Positions 42,408-53,300 of a stretch of 64,000 nucleotides of DNA are shown here, piece after piece. The position numbers and the translations under genes were made by a program. The notes under the pieces were generated by a model. The model had not been told where the DNA came from, did no database searches, and saw only the letters and a program-made list of their open reading frames with translations. The stretch is from Pseudonocardia hierapolitana. GTDB taxonomy: Bacteria > Actinomycetota > Actinomycetes > Mycobacteriales > Pseudonocardiaceae. Each line of letters begins with the position of its first letter. Position 1 is the stretch's first letter. The stretch lies in the NCBI RefSeq assembly GCF_007994075.1, contig NZ_VIWU01000001.1, forward strand, positions 1,488,001 through 1,552,000, in the 5' to 3' direction.

Positions 42408-45400
42408 GCCCCTTGATCCGACGCAAGGCGCTGCTCATCGGCAACGAACACCACGATGACGACCGTTTTCCGCCGCTGCCGTCGACCCGGGCGGACATCG
42501 CGGGACTCAGTCAGGTCTTGCGTCACCCCAGCATCGGCAACTTCTGGTCCGCGACGACCATGTCCGATCTGACGGCCGATGACATGCGTCAAGCCATCGG
42601 CGAGTTCCTGGAGGACTGCGGGGAGGGTGACCTCGCCCTCGTGTACGTGTCGGGACACGGAACGCGGCTCGTCCAGACGGGCGGCGAGTTCTACTTCGTC
42701 GCGCGGGACACGGATTTCGACCGTATCGCGGACACCGGGGTAGCCGCCGGGTTCATCAACGAGCGGCTCGAGGCGTGCTGGGCCCCGCAGAAGGTAGTCA
42801 TGATCGACTGCTGCCGCAGCGGCGGCTTCGCGGTGGGCCTGCGCACGTCAGATCAGCAGCTCGCGCGGATGGTGGCGAAGTCGGGTGAGGACGCCCTGCT
42901 GACCAGCCGGGCCGTCTACGTGCTCTCCTCGTCCCGCGCAGGCGAGGACTCCTACGCCCATGCCGGCCCCGGAGAGGTTCGCCCGTCCGCCTTCACGGGA
43001 GAAGTGATCGAGGCGCTCCGCACCGGGCGGGTGGGCACAGACGGCAGCGGCGAAGTGTCCGTGTCCGACCTGTTCCACTACGTCAATCGGAAAATGCGCG
43101 AGAACGGAGCCCGCCAGATCCCGGTGCACTCCGCGCTGGGGGTCGACGACCGCATCGTCATCGCCTCTTGCCCGCTGGGCGCTGCGCCGGTCCTCGTGCC
43201 GGTGAGCGCGAACCCGGCTGCCGCACCCGGCGCGGCCCGCCCTCTTCCCCGTTCACACCGGCAGCCGACCTGGACCGACCTCCTCGCCTACTACAAGGAC
43301 TGCGTGCTCTCCGACGGCACCGAGATGCCGCTCATGTCCGTTGGTGACCATGCCCGGTCCTACGTCTGCCTGACCGGCCAGGAACGATTCCTGGCGGGCG
43401 AGGTGGACGACAACGGCTGCGCGGACCTCCCGGCTGAGGCCGCTTCGCTCGTCGCGGCGGCGACGGAACAGGACGCCGAGCTCTGGGCGGGGTTTCCCGC
43501 CGTGGTCCTCACCGGACCACGCGGTGGACAGCCGTGGCGCCACCCGAAGTTCGCACCCCTTCTCGTGCGCCGCGTCGAGATCGTCGACACGGACGGCACG
43601 GTGCGGTTGAAGCCCTACGGCCCGGTGCAGCCGCACCCGGGCCTGGCCCGGGAGTGGCTGGGCGCGGAAGAGGCCGCGAACCTGACGGAGTCGTACCACC
43701 ACACCTGGCACAGCGGACAGCACGATCGCATGGCGGTCGACATCCGCAATCTCATCACGAACGAGTTCGAACTGCCCTGCGTGCAGGAGCTCCGGCCGGA
43801 TCGGCTCGCCGAACGCATCGACGTCCGCACACCCGGCCACGGCGCACGGAACGTGGCTGTCCTCTTCACCGCGCTTCGCAACTCGAAGTTCACGAAGAAG
43901 CTCGTCGACGATCTCGACACGATCATGGCGCGGGCCGCGCACATCCGGTCCACTGCACTCGCCGTCCTGTCGCCCGATGCTGCGGAACGAGCGCAGGCAT
44001 CGGCACAGGCCGAGCCGACACCAGCCCGTCTGGTGACTCCGCTCAGCTGCAACGAGGCGCAGAGAGCGGTCATCTGCTCGGCCATGACCCGACGACTGAC
44101 GGTGGCGACCGGGCCGCCGGGTACCGGGAAGAGCCAACTCGTCGCCAACGTCGTCGCGACCGCGATCGCGAACGTGCAGACCGTTCTCGTGGCGTCCAAC
44201 AACAACGAAGCGGTCGACGAGGTCTGGCGTCGCTGCGAGCAACTCGTCCCCGGCAGCCTGGTGCGCACGGGTTCGGCCCGGTCCCGGACCCGCGACTACA
44301 CCGAGACCGAGAACGCTGCCCTGCATGCGCTTCGAGCGGCCCCGGAGCCCGCCCGCAACCCACAGACGGCCGCTGCACAGCTCGACGCAGCGGACGGCCG
44401 CCTGCAGAGCATTCGCCAGGAGATGGCTCGCGTCAGTGCAGACGAACGAGCGCTGCTCGTGGCCGGCCAGGCGCGGGAGAACCACGCCGGGCAGCTCGGG
44501 GTGCCGGTGGCCGAGCTCGTCCACCGACTCGCCGATGCGGCCGCGTGGGATCGGATGGCTCTCAAGGCGACGCGGCTGGCTCGCGCCCGTTTCCTCGGGC
44601 GATGGCGCCGCGCCTCCCTGCTGCGCAAGGTCGGGATTCACCTCGACGGTGGCGACCTGGCCGATCGATGCCACACGCTCGCCCGCTTCGCCTCGGCGGA
44701 GACGACGTGGCGAGCACTGCGGGAACGAGGTATGAGCAACCAGGACGCCGCGATCGCGGCGGCCCTCGAGCACGCGCAGGCGGACGTCCGAACGGCGTCC
44801 CGTGATCTGCTCGAGAGCACTCTCCGCACGAACGCCCGCCTCGGGCGCAGGCGCATCCTCGCCCTGCTGACCGCGCGGGACAACGATCGCAGCGATTGGC
44901 CCGCGGTGAAGGACATTCTGGGCGGCGGCCACGGAAGGCGGACGTCGCCCACGGTGCCCGGCTGGGCGGTCACCAGTCTCATGGCCCGCCGCTTCCCGCC
45001 CGAACCGGGTCTCTTCGACCTCGTGATCATCGACGAGGCGAGCCAGTGCGGCATTCCGCATGTCCTGCCCCTGCTCTTCCGGGCCCGACGAGCCCTGGTC
45101 ATCGGCGATGCGATGCAGCTACCGCACATCGCGAACATCGGTGCCGAGCGCGAGGCCGCCAGCCGACACAGGAGCGGCGTGCGCGCCGACTGGCTCGAGA
45201 AACATCATCTCGCCTACCGCAGGCACTCGGCGTTCCATGCCGCCGCCCGCTCCGCGGGAGGCACGCTGCTGCTCGACGAGCACTTCCGCTGCCACCCCGA
45301 CATCGCAGCCGTCTCCAACGACCTCTTCTACGACAGCGGTCTCACGGTCCTCACCGACATGCGCAACCGCCCGTCGCTCGCCTCGCGACCGATCGTCTGG

Positions 45401-46138
45401 GAGCACGTCGCGGGGCGGGCAGCGCGCCCGGCGGGCGGCGGCTCCTGGGTCAACCGGGACGAGATCGTCCGGGTGGACGACATCGTCGCGAGCATGCTGC
45501 AATGCCTGCCGGCCGAAGCCACCATCGGCGTGGTCACGCCCTTCACGGGCCAAGCCGACGCGTTGCGACGTCGCCTGGGGCGACACGGCCAGGAGCGGAT
45601 CAGGGTCGGAACGGTGCACACGTTCCAGGGCGGCGAACGCGACGTCATGGTGTTCTCGCTCGTCGCGGCGACGGGGATGCATCGCGGGGCGATCGATTGG
45701 GTCGATCGCCAGCTCAACCTCTGGAACGTCGCCATCACCCGAGCCAGGAGCAATCTGATCGTCGTGGGTGACAAGGACCTCTGGCGAAGGCGAGGAGGGG
45801 TCGCGGCCGCGTTGTTGGAGGCCTCCACCGGCGCCGTACCGACCGCCGGCCCGGGTATGGGAGACGACCTGCTGCAGCGGCTCTACCACGTTCTGACCAT
45901 GCAGCCGGGGAGCGCGGTGTCCCTCGGTGAGCGGGTCAACGGCCACCCCGTCGAGGCCGTCGTACGAGGCGGCAACGGCACCACGACCGCGGTCCTTCTC
46001 GACCGAGGGGCCCGAGCGGGCTCCGACGAGGCCCGACACCTGCGGTTGGCCCTGCACCGCCGGGCGTTGCTGGACGGCGCTGGGCCCGGCCATGCCGCCT
46101 TCCGGTATCCGGCATGGCGGTTGTACGACTACGCCTGA
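42404..46138 (+). CDS. Caspase-like peptidase fused to SF1 helicase (EACC1-associated)
   Basis: 1244 residues. Residues 1-250 are a caspase-fold peptidase: KALLIGNEHHDD, catalytic H85 in YVSGHGTR, and the catalytic cysteine (C136 or C137) in MIDCCRSGG. After a linker (about 265-540, beta-rich) comes a UPF1-like SF1 helicase: GPPGTGKS (570-577), a split first RecA domain with helical insert, DEAS (877-880), IGDAMQLPH, DEHFRCHPDI, VVTPFTGQA, GTVHTFQGGERDVM and NVAITRARSNLIVVGD. The last 90 residues (GERVNGHPVEAVV, TAVLLDRG) resemble a worn restriction-endonuclease fold. All peptidase and ATPase residues are intact. Likely a nucleic-acid-sensing suicide or immunity protease. Coupled to EACC1. 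Confidence 0.88.
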   Translation: MSPLIRRKALLIGNEHHDDDRFPPLPSTRADIAGLSQVLRHPSIGNFWSATTMSDLTADDMRQAIGEFLEDCGEGDLALVYVSGHGTRLVQTGGEFYFVARDTDFDRIADTGVAAGFINERLEACWAPQKVVMIDCCRSGGFAVGLRTSDQQLARMVAKSGEDALLTSRAVYVLSSSRAGEDSYAHAGPGEVRPSAFTGEVIEALRTGRVGTDGSGEVSVSDLFHYVNRKMRENGARQIPVHSALGVDDRIVIASCPLGAAPVLVPVSANPAAAPGAARPLPRSHRQPTWTDLLAYYKDCVLSDGTEMPLMSVGDHARSYVCLTGQERFLAGEVDDNGCADLPAEAASLVAAATEQDAELWAGFPAVVLTGPRGGQPWRHPKFAPLLVRRVEIVDTDGTVRLKPYGPVQPHPGLAREWLGAEEAANLTESYHHTWHSGQHDRMAVDIRNLITNEFELPCVQELRPDRLAERIDVRTPGHGARNVAVLFTALRNSKFTKKLVDDLDTIMARAAHIRSTALAVLSPDAAERAQASAQAEPTPARLVTPLSCNEAQRAVICSAMTRRLTVATGPPGTGKSQLVANVVATAIANVQTVLVASNNNEAVDEVWRRCEQLVPGSLVRTGSARSRTRDYTETENAALHALRAAPEPARNPQTAAAQLDAADGRLQSIRQEMARVSADERALLVAGQARENHAGQLGVPVAELVHRLADAAAWDRMALKATRLARARFLGRWRRASLLRKVGIHLDGGDLADRCHTLARFASAETTWRALRERGMSNQDAAIAAALEHAQADVRTASRDLLESTLRTNARLGRRRILALLTARDNDRSDWPAVKDILGGGHGRRTSPTVPGWAVTSLMARRFPPEPGLFDLVIIDEASQCGIPHVLPLLFRARRALVIGDAMQLPHIANIGAEREAASRHRSGVRADWLEKHHLAYRRHSAFHAAARSAGGTLLLDEHFRCHPDIAAVSNDLFYDSGLTVLTDMRNRPSLASRPIVWEHVAGRAARPAGGGSWVNRDEIVRVDDIVASMLQCLPAEATIGVVTPFTGQADALRRRLGRHGQERIRVGTVHTFQGGERDVMVFSLVAATGMHRGAIDWVDRQLNLWNVAITRARSNLIVVGDKDLWRRRGGVAAALLEASTGAVPTAGPGMGDDLLQRLYHVLTMQPGSAVSLGERVNGHPVEAVVRGGNGTTTAVLLDRGARAGSDEARHLRLALHRRALLDGAGPGHAAFRYPAWRLYDYA

Positions 46139-46140
46139 GC

Positions 46141-46445
46141 TCAGACCGGCACCGCCCGCATGGTGCGCGGGTCCGGAAACCCCGATGCCGACGTAGCCCG
46201 GCGCCCGCTTCGCCAGGGACGACGCCAGCACCCCGGTCCCGACGTCGTGGTAGTCGTGCACCTCGGCGGTCGTCTTGCCGGGGTGGGGCCGCAGCACCCG
46301 GCCGACGCACTGCACGAGCCGCCCCTTGAACGCGCGATCGGCGTGGCGAGGAACAGCGTGTCGAGCGCCGGGCAGTCGAAGCCCTCGCCGACGTACGACA
46401 CCATGGCGACGACCGCGAGCGGACCCTCGTCCGGCCGCAACCGCG
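46141..46445 (-). pseudogene. SF2 helicase C-terminal remnant
   Basis: Minus-strand pieces in three frames read, in order, VSYVGEGFDCPALDTLFLAT, FKGRLVQCVGRVLRPHPGKT, then AEVHDYHDVGTGVLASSLAKR, and end FPDPRTMRAVPV at 46141. These are motifs V-VI and the tail of a DEAD/DEAH-type SF2 helicase (the Q-x-x-GR-x-x-R arginine fingers are recognisable). At least two frameshifts and loss of the N-terminal two thirds mark it as dead. It joins directly to the flavoprotein remnant. Confidence 0.6.
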
Positions 46446-46850
46446 CGAGCGCGGCGATCTCCGGACCAGAACCCGACTGCACGGGCTTGGGCGCACCTAC
46501 TTCGCCCGCCTGGGAATCAACTAATCGGGCACCCGCAGCTGCCAGGGTCTGGCAGCGTCGACGACCACATGTGGTGCCCCAGAGCCGGTTGTTCACAATC
46601 GGCACCGCGACGACCGGAACGCTGGCCCGAGCGCGTCGCAGAGGGCGCCCACCGCGCTGGTGTCCACGATCCCCGCTGCGACCTTGTTGGCCGTGGTGGA
46701 CGTAAGCGGTCAGGCAACGACGAGATCAGGCCGCGGCCGATCGTGCTCGGACGGCTCGGCGAACCACTGACGTGCCGCGTCGGTGACGACGAAGGCCGTC
46801 CAACGGTGGTTGGCGTCCACCCCGAGGCGGTCGGCCGCGCTCGACCTGGG
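46446..46850 (-). pseudogene. Flavoprotein (CoaC-like) remnant
   Basis: Minus-strand fragments read PRPDLVVA, PLTSTTANKVAAGIVDTSAV, GALCDALG, VPVVAVPIVNNRLWG, TLAAAGARLVDSQAGEVGAP and KPVQSGSGPEI. This is the order seen in actinobacterial flavoprotein-domain proteins (PAT-x-NT-NK-AAGI-D, VVAVPMVNNRLWGHP). Stops and frame changes separate the pieces. The region 46850-47120 beyond it holds no gene I can support. Confidence 0.55.
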
Positions 46851-47121
46851 ATAGCCACGACTCCGATCGGCCGACCAGCCCGGCTACGGCAGCTTGACCG
46901 AGGCCACGGCAGCCCCGGTGGAGGGCGATGCGGGGCCGATCGGCTCAGTCGCGACTTCCATCGTGACACAGCGGCCGGGGCAGTAGCACTCCATCACGCA
47001 GCCCGCGCATCGGCGGCAGGTCGGATCCCACTAGAGGGTTAATGTCGTCGCTGCCGATCGACTGTCGACTCGTTGCACTGACTACTTATCCAGAGGTGCG
47101 AGGTCAGCGTCCTCCAGGAGG

Positions 47122-47150
47122 GTGACCCTTCAGGCGCGCGCTGCTACGGT
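47122..47150 (+). promoter_or_regulatory. Predicted promoter of the ATPase-FtsK operon
   Basis: GTGACC (47122-47127), 17 bp, TACGGT (47145-47150) fits an actinobacterial housekeeping promoter. Transcription would begin near 47157, about 40 nt before the first start codon of the three-gene operon. Confidence 0.4.
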
Positions 47151-47196
47151 GCGCCATGAAGTGCCCGCGCACGGCGAACGAACGCACGGAGGCATG

Positions 47197-48969
47197 ATGG
47201 CGTTGGAGCGAAACGCTCATGTGGAGCGACTGAGCCGCTTCCAGCCATTCAACGCAGACGCTGCCGAGCTTGTCCACGAGCAGGCCGATTCGAGCGAGTC
47301 TGGTTTCGAGACCGCAGCTTTCCGGTACGTGCTCCAGGTTATCGACGACCCTTCGGTGCGGCTGGTCGTGCTGACTGGCGACGCCGGCCATGGCAAGACC
47401 CATCTATGCGCCCAGGTGCTGCATGCGTGTGATGTGCCCCCCGCGATCGTCCAGGACATGGTTCGCAACCGTGCGCGTGGCGATGAAGTGCTCGCGCGCA
47501 CACCTGGCAGGTCTCGCCCGCTTCGCATCGTGAAAGACCTCAGCGACTTCTCGGTCGAGACGGGCGCGGACCTGTTCGAGCGGCTCGCCGCAGATGACAC
47601 CGCTGTCGGGATCGTCTGTGCGAACGAGGGCCGGCTCCGGCGCGCCGTGGGCGTCATCGAGGACAAGGAACTCGCCACAGCGCTCATCCGCACGCTTGAG
47701 GACGGAATCGACAACGGCAGTTGCTCCTCTGTGACCCCAGCCGTTCACGTCGTCAACCTAAATTATCAGTCGGTCGTGAAGGACGAGGGAGACGGGCTGC
47801 TGGAGTGGGCGGTCAGCTCGTGGGCGATGGACCGCCGTCGCTGGCGCAGCTGCCAGAGATGTGACGCCCGCGAGGTCTGTCCGATCCTTCGCAACCATGT
47901 CCTGCTCGCGGACACCGAGCGTGGCGCCAGCCGCAGAAGCGCGATCAAGGAGCTGTTCGCCACTGCGGAGCGATCGGGGACGGTGATCACGATCCGGCAT
48001 GCGCTGGCGACCGTCGCCTACGCGGTGACCGGGGGGATCCGATGCGCCGAGGTGCACCGGCGGTACACGCGGAATCGTGCCGATCGCGGTTGGCAGTACC
48101 GGCATCTGTTTCACCAGGCGCTCTTCGGCGATCGCCTCACCCCGCGGCAACGGAGCGAGGTACCCACCTTCGCCGCGCTGCGGCGGCTGGATCCGGGCGC
48201 GACGGCGATCAGAGCGGTCGACGACCTGCTGGACCCCTTGGACGGCGGGGAGAAGTTCCTTCCCGCCCTCCCGATAATGGACGGTGGGACGCCGCAGTCG
48301 CGCCGGGACGCTCAACGGGAGAGCGCGACGATGCATGACCTGTTCGCCTATCTGCGCCGCCGCTGGTACTTCGACGGCTCCGAGGCAGTCGGCTCCTTCG
48401 AGCGCATGGGGCTGCGGGCAGGCGAGGACTTCCGGGCCGCCGCGACGGGGGAAATGAGCGATCAGCGGGGAGTTCACACCCGCGATGTGCTGATCCGCGG
48501 GCTTGAGGCCGTCCAGGGGGTCCGCCGGTCGGGGAACCCCGCAGACTTGTTGATCCTGGATCCGGCCTTCGCGAACCACCGAAGCAGGGCAGCGGTCGTA
48601 GGGGCACGGCTGTCGAGCCGGAACGTAGTCGTTCAGGGGCAGGTCGCCCATTGGCGGCGTCAAGACAGGCAACCAACGCTGCCGGCCGCCGTCGACTGGC
48701 TAAGTCGGGCCGCGATCGTGCGGATCGTGGCGCCTACTGGAGAGGCGGCGGCAATACCGGTTGATCTGGTTCGCTTCGAGCTCCTGCACCGATGGGCGAC
48801 AGGTCTGTCAGCGAGGACCGAGCACGCGGCCGCGATCCGCTTCATCAATGGGCTGCTCGCCTCGCTCGTGCCGGAGTCACGCGAGGAGGACGAGATCGCC
48901 GTGCTCGTCGGCGGCGAACGGAGAACACTTTCGATCGACCTCGGCGATCGGATCCGAGGAGAGCAGTGA
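47197..48969 (+). CDS. P-loop ATPase, first gene of the three-gene FtsK-nuclease system
   Basis: 590 residues from the second of two adjacent ATGs (47194/47197), preceded by GGAGG. Walker A is VVLTGDAGHGKTHLCAQVL (GDAGHGKT at 61-68). IVKDLSDFSVETGADLFERL and VGIVCANEGRLRRAV follow, the latter at the Walker B/sensor position. A small cysteine cluster RSCQRCDAREVC (about 230) may bind zinc. The C-terminal half is helical with a late beta region (LLILDPAFAN, VVVQGQVAHW). Gene order and size recall DptF of the phosphorothioation-linked restriction genes, but this is by layout, not proven homology. It would load or regulate the FtsK-like motor two genes downstream. Confidence 0.75.
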   Translation: MALERNAHVERLSRFQPFNADAAELVHEQADSSESGFETAAFRYVLQVIDDPSVRLVVLTGDAGHGKTHLCAQVLHACDVPPAIVQDMVRNRARGDEVLARTPGRSRPLRIVKDLSDFSVETGADLFERLAADDTAVGIVCANEGRLRRAVGVIEDKELATALIRTLEDGIDNGSCSSVTPAVHVVNLNYQSVVKDEGDGLLEWAVSSWAMDRRRWRSCQRCDAREVCPILRNHVLLADTERGASRRSAIKELFATAERSGTVITIRHALATVAYAVTGGIRCAEVHRRYTRNRADRGWQYRHLFHQALFGDRLTPRQRSEVPTFAALRRLDPGATAIRAVDDLLDPLDGGEKFLPALPIMDGGTPQSRRDAQRESATMHDLFAYLRRRWYFDGSEAVGSFERMGLRAGEDFRAAATGEMSDQRGVHTRDVLIRGLEAVQGVRRSGNPADLLILDPAFANHRSRAAVVGARLSSRNVVVQGQVAHWRRQDRQPTLPAAVDWLSRAAIVRIVAPTGEAAAIPVDLVRFELLHRWATGLSARTEHAAAIRFINGLLASLVPESREEDEIAVLVGGERRTLSIDLGDRIRGEQ

Positions 48970-48994
48970 CGGGAAGAACAACGACGGGACAGCG

Positions 48995-50338
48995 GTGACG
49001 GCGACACGGGGAGACCGCCGAGGCGCGGAGATCGTGCTCGATCTGTTCGGCTCGAACCTCCAACAGCAGGGCAGGGGCCTGTATGTCGGTTTGGAATTGT
49101 TGGCAATCTGCAAGGGGGTGATCGAGGCCGGCGGGGAGCTCCTCGCGGATCCCGAGGAGACGGTCAGCTACCGGCGTCGTTCGCACGACCTGGCACGCAG
49201 ACTGGCGACCGGGACTCCGATACCGGCAGTTCAATTCAGCGGTGCGGTCGAGGGCACGGGAACCGCCGCCACCCTGCAGGCGCTCTTCTCCTCGCTCGTG
49301 GTGCAGATCCCGGGCAGGCGCGTCGAGCCGCGGTGGTTCGCAGCGCATCTGTATCCGTTCGTTGGCGAGCTCGTCCACTACGACGCCGTCGAGCGACGCG
49401 GCGTGCCTGCGATCGAACGCTACGTGTTCCGCGATGGCGGTGGATTCGTTTATCGAACGTTGCGGACAGACCCGGACGAGAAGCGACGAGCCCGTGTGCG
49501 CGAGGCGCTGCGCGACCTGGTCCAGGACAGTGGCACGGCGCTCGGTCGGGTCGCTGCTGCGCTGCGCGCCCACGACGTCGCGAAGCCCGACGGCGAATTC
49601 GTCGACGAGTCCGAACGCACTGCAGAGGTCGACGACGAGCACAGTCCGTGGCCGGAGCTGATCCGCGCAGGTTGTGACCACATTGGGCGCCGTACCGGGG
49701 TGCCGCGTGCCAAGCGCATCGAACAGCTCCTGCATTGGGTTCCGTACTGCCTGGCTCGGCATCAATTAAGTCTGGCCCGCCTGGAACTCGGGCTGCCAGA
49801 GGGGTTGTGCCCGATCGACATGACCTACGCGGCGAACCCCATCCGCAAGCGCTCACAGGAGGCCCTAACGGAGTTCCGGTGGAATATCGTGTCGGCGCTT
49901 GCCCAGGTCGCCAGACGCCACGCGGAAGCGTCCGGCGATCCCACCGCGGAGATCTGGCGTCGCTTCACAGGCTCTAACCCGGCGTTCGCGGCCAGCCCTC
50001 GCGCGTTCTTCACTGAGACGCTGGCCGCGGTGGGCGCGTTGAACGCGACGGCGGGGCGACGGCACTTCACGTTCAAGCCGGAGATGCTGGAGGCCCTGCT
50101 GGCCGCGACAACGCCTCCTGGCGAGGAGCCCGAGTTCGAGACCTACTGCCGGTCGCTCCATGAGAAGCTCGGCCTCGTCATCGGTCCAGCGGAGGCGCGC
50201 GCAGCCCGGCTCACAAACGACATCGACGGCGAGTCGTTCACCAGCAACCTCATCGGGTTCCGGCAACGGCTCGAGGCTTCGGGACTGCTGACCCGATACT
50301 CAGACGCGACCGACCTCGTGCACGGGGAGATCCGGTGA
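48995..50338 (+). CDS. Uncharacterised middle protein of the three-gene FtsK-nuclease system
   Basis: 447 residues from GTG 48995, chosen because it clears the upstream stop (48969) and begins just before the conserved-looking DRRGAEIVLDLFGSN. No catalytic motif found. Mostly helical: LYVGLELLAICKGVIEAGGELL, QALFSSLVVQIPGRRVEPRWFAAHLYPFVGELVHYDAVERRG, LIRAGCDHIGRRTGVPRAKRIEQLLHWVPYCLARHQL, then FTFKPEMLEALLAATTPPGEE. The stop overlaps the start of the FtsK-like gene (GTGA). By position it corresponds to DptG in dpt operons. It may bridge the two ATPases or be the DNA-recognition subunit; neither is shown. Confidence 0.7.
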   Translation: MTATRGDRRGAEIVLDLFGSNLQQQGRGLYVGLELLAICKGVIEAGGELLADPEETVSYRRRSHDLARRLATGTPIPAVQFSGAVEGTGTAATLQALFSSLVVQIPGRRVEPRWFAAHLYPFVGELVHYDAVERRGVPAIERYVFRDGGGFVYRTLRTDPDEKRRARVREALRDLVQDSGTALGRVAAALRAHDVAKPDGEFVDESERTAEVDDEHSPWPELIRAGCDHIGRRTGVPRAKRIEQLLHWVPYCLARHQLSLARLELGLPEGLCPIDMTYAANPIRKRSQEALTEFRWNIVSALAQVARRHAEASGDPTAEIWRRFTGSNPAFAASPRAFFTETLAAVGALNATAGRRHFTFKPEMLEALLAATTPPGEEPEFETYCRSLHEKLGLVIGPAEARAARLTNDIDGESFTSNLIGFRQRLEASGLLTRYSDATDLVHGEIR

Positions 50339-53300
50339 CAGACACCGACTTGCTCATCGGCGAGATCGTCGCCGACATCGCCCGCACCGAGATCAACAGA
50401 TCGTCTGCAGGAGGTGGCAGGCCGGGGCTGCGGATCAGCGGCTTCTCCGAGCGCGAGGTCGTCGCCATCGCCGCGCGACTCGACGGTCTTCAGGTCCCCG
50501 GGCGTGCTGCGCCCGCCACCGTGAAGGTGGGCACGCGCCGCTCGATCGAGGGCCTGCCGGCGAACGCCGTGTTGTCTGCAGACGAGACCTTGACGAAGTG
50601 GCGCAACGCAGACGTCTCGGCATTGATCATCATCGACCTCGACCCGCAGGGCGACGAGGCCGGTCTGCGTGGCTCCCTGCATCAGCTCAACGACCAGAAC
50701 GTCCTCACCCGTTCCCCAGGCGATACCGACGGGATGGGCGACGACATCGTCCTGCGGCACGCCTGGCGGATGGCCGGCCGGCAGAGTAGGCCGCAGCATC
50801 GTCTGGAATCTGGCCTTGAGGTGATCCGCCAGGCTGTCACCCAAGACGAAGGCATATCGCTGCGGCGTTGGGTCCGGTTCGTCTGGTCGATCTGCACAGA
50901 TCTTTCGAGGGTCGCGCTCCTTACACCGGGCGAGATCGACCGCGTTGTGGGTCGTCGCCTGGCGGTGGTCGGGATGTTTCCCGATTCGCTGCTGTTCCTT
51001 GACGAGCGATCATCTCGCAGCAGGCTGGTGAAGAACCTCAGATCGGCCGCACTTCGCCAACCGACCGGTGCCCAGATCACCGAGGACGACCTGCTGATGC
51101 GCATCGAGTCGGTCCGACTCGACGAGCGGTTAGTCGAGCTGACCGGCGAGTTGTCCGAGGCCGCCGTACGAGAGGCAATGCGGGAGGTCGTGCGGGGGGA
51201 ACGCGAGGCGGCGCGGCAGCGAATCGAGCTCGAGGTCTGGCTGCAGCTGTTCGAGCGCCGGGCGCAGGACGGTCTTGGCGCCCAGATCCGCTCGAGGATC
51301 ACCTCCCACCATCCGACCCGGCTCGAGGAGTTCGACGAGCTAGAGGTCGAGCCCGGCCTGGACCGCAGTGAGCAGGACGCCGCCGAGCGGCTCGTCAACG
51401 CTGAGCCCGCGGACGCCGCCCCCTCGATCGTCGAACTTCTCCCGGCGCCCCTCCGGCGCCGCGTCGAGAAGCTGGCATACCCCGACGCTCGTATCGAGCC
51501 GGATCCGCTCCGCGCGCTCCTGCACAGCCTGCACGTCCTGCACGAGGTTCCGACCTCGCAGGACGGCGAGGCCGAACCTGTTGCGTCAAAGGTCTCGCTG
51601 GTCATGGAGGGCCCGCCCGAACAGGGCAGGTGGACGCGGTGGCTGTTCCGGTTCCTGTACGGGCGAGTCCTGGATGACGTCGTAGAACAGTCCTCGTCCG
51701 GCATTGGGCTGGCGCTGACGATCGACCAGGTGCTGCGCGAGGCCGAGCGCCCACCTGACCCCGAGGACAACGAGGAGTTCGAGCCGTCCGTCGAGTGGGC
51801 GCCGCTACGGCTGGCGGTCAGTATCCCCGAGTCGGGGATCCGACGGTTCCGGTGGGACCCGCAGTCCGACCCGGGTCTGGTCGCACTGGCCGCGGTGATA
51901 TTTGACGACAACCTCGTTTGCGGTTACCGGCTCGACACCGACTTCGAGACGTGGTGCGAGTCCCTGCTCGACCCCCGGCGCTGGGGGAGGCTCGGCGATG
52001 GCGGCGTCTCCGCCATGTCTGGCCCGACCGCTGAGGAGTTCGCGCAGATCCGGGCCCGCCGGCTGCGCGACCTGCGGGACGGGTTCGCCCCGGAGACCCT
52101 CGACGACTATCTCAACGAGTGGGAAGTCTTCCTCGGCAAGGCGCGCGACGTGCTGGTCCCCCATAACTCGCCGCTGCCCGAACTGAAGGAGGTCGTGCTC
52201 ACCGACGTCGTGGAGTTGCCGGGCGATCGCCTAGTCATGTTGGCGACCCACCCGCTGCGCCTGCGGTGGATCGTGAGCCACCTGCACCGAATGACCGAGC
52301 TGCTGGTCCGGGCGCTGGCCGACGGACTGAGCCTCAACCCGGAGAACACCGAGTTGTTCTTCGACTGGCTCGATCGCGTCTCCCCCCACGGGCTGCCCCC
52401 GTTCGTCGTCGGCGCCGACGAGGTCGTGGCGGTCGCGGTCCGGGAGTACGGGTGGCACGAGGAGTACGCCGCGGTCCGTCGGGACGGCGGGGAGGACCGG
52501 GACTGGCTGGCGAATGTCGACGACACGGCCGTCGACGAGATGGTGTCGGTGATCGTCGCCTACCTTGACTCGTATCCGCACAAGCGCGACGGGGTCGTAG
52601 TGTTGCTACTGTCGCGAGACGGCTCGGCCCGGCTGCCGGTGAGGCTGGTGCAGCGGCTGCGCGGCCGGGTTGGCGGAGTCCGCGTCGAGCTGAACCTGTG
52701 CGCGCCGCGCGCCACTCACCACGACATCGTGCAGGCCTTCGAGGACACCTTCGGGGACGAGGAGACCGCCCCCGACCGGCTCTTCCCCGACGTCCAGCTG
52801 GTCCTGAAGGGCTGGGCCCCCGATGAGGATCCGCCGCTGGCAGAGCTGCGCGACCGAGTCGACATCGCTCTGGCGCCGGCGGTGTTCGGCACCCGCACGT
52901 CGCTGAAGAACCTCACAAGATCACCCAACGCCTCGCTGTCGGGCGGCTTCGACGCGTGGATCAGCTCACCCTTCCACGATCTCGCCGAGAGCAGCGAGAA
53001 CGTGGTGCGGGTCCTGCTGCCCACCGAGCAGGACCCAGTCCTGGAGGCATGGTCGACACTGTGTGTACGGCACGAGGCGCATTCCCCGGTGGCGCCGCAG
53101 GAGGATGCGAACACGGACTACTTCGCGCTACAGGTCAGATTCGATCGGCAGCAGCGCGTCTTTACCGGGCTACATGAGGTGGCGCACTGGGTGGTGACGC
53201 TCGACTCGTTCATCGGACGGGACCAGATCGATGCCCTGCCCGACCGCCCCGACGTCATCCTTGTTCGCACCGGAGTGGGCAAGAACGAGGCCTACACCCT

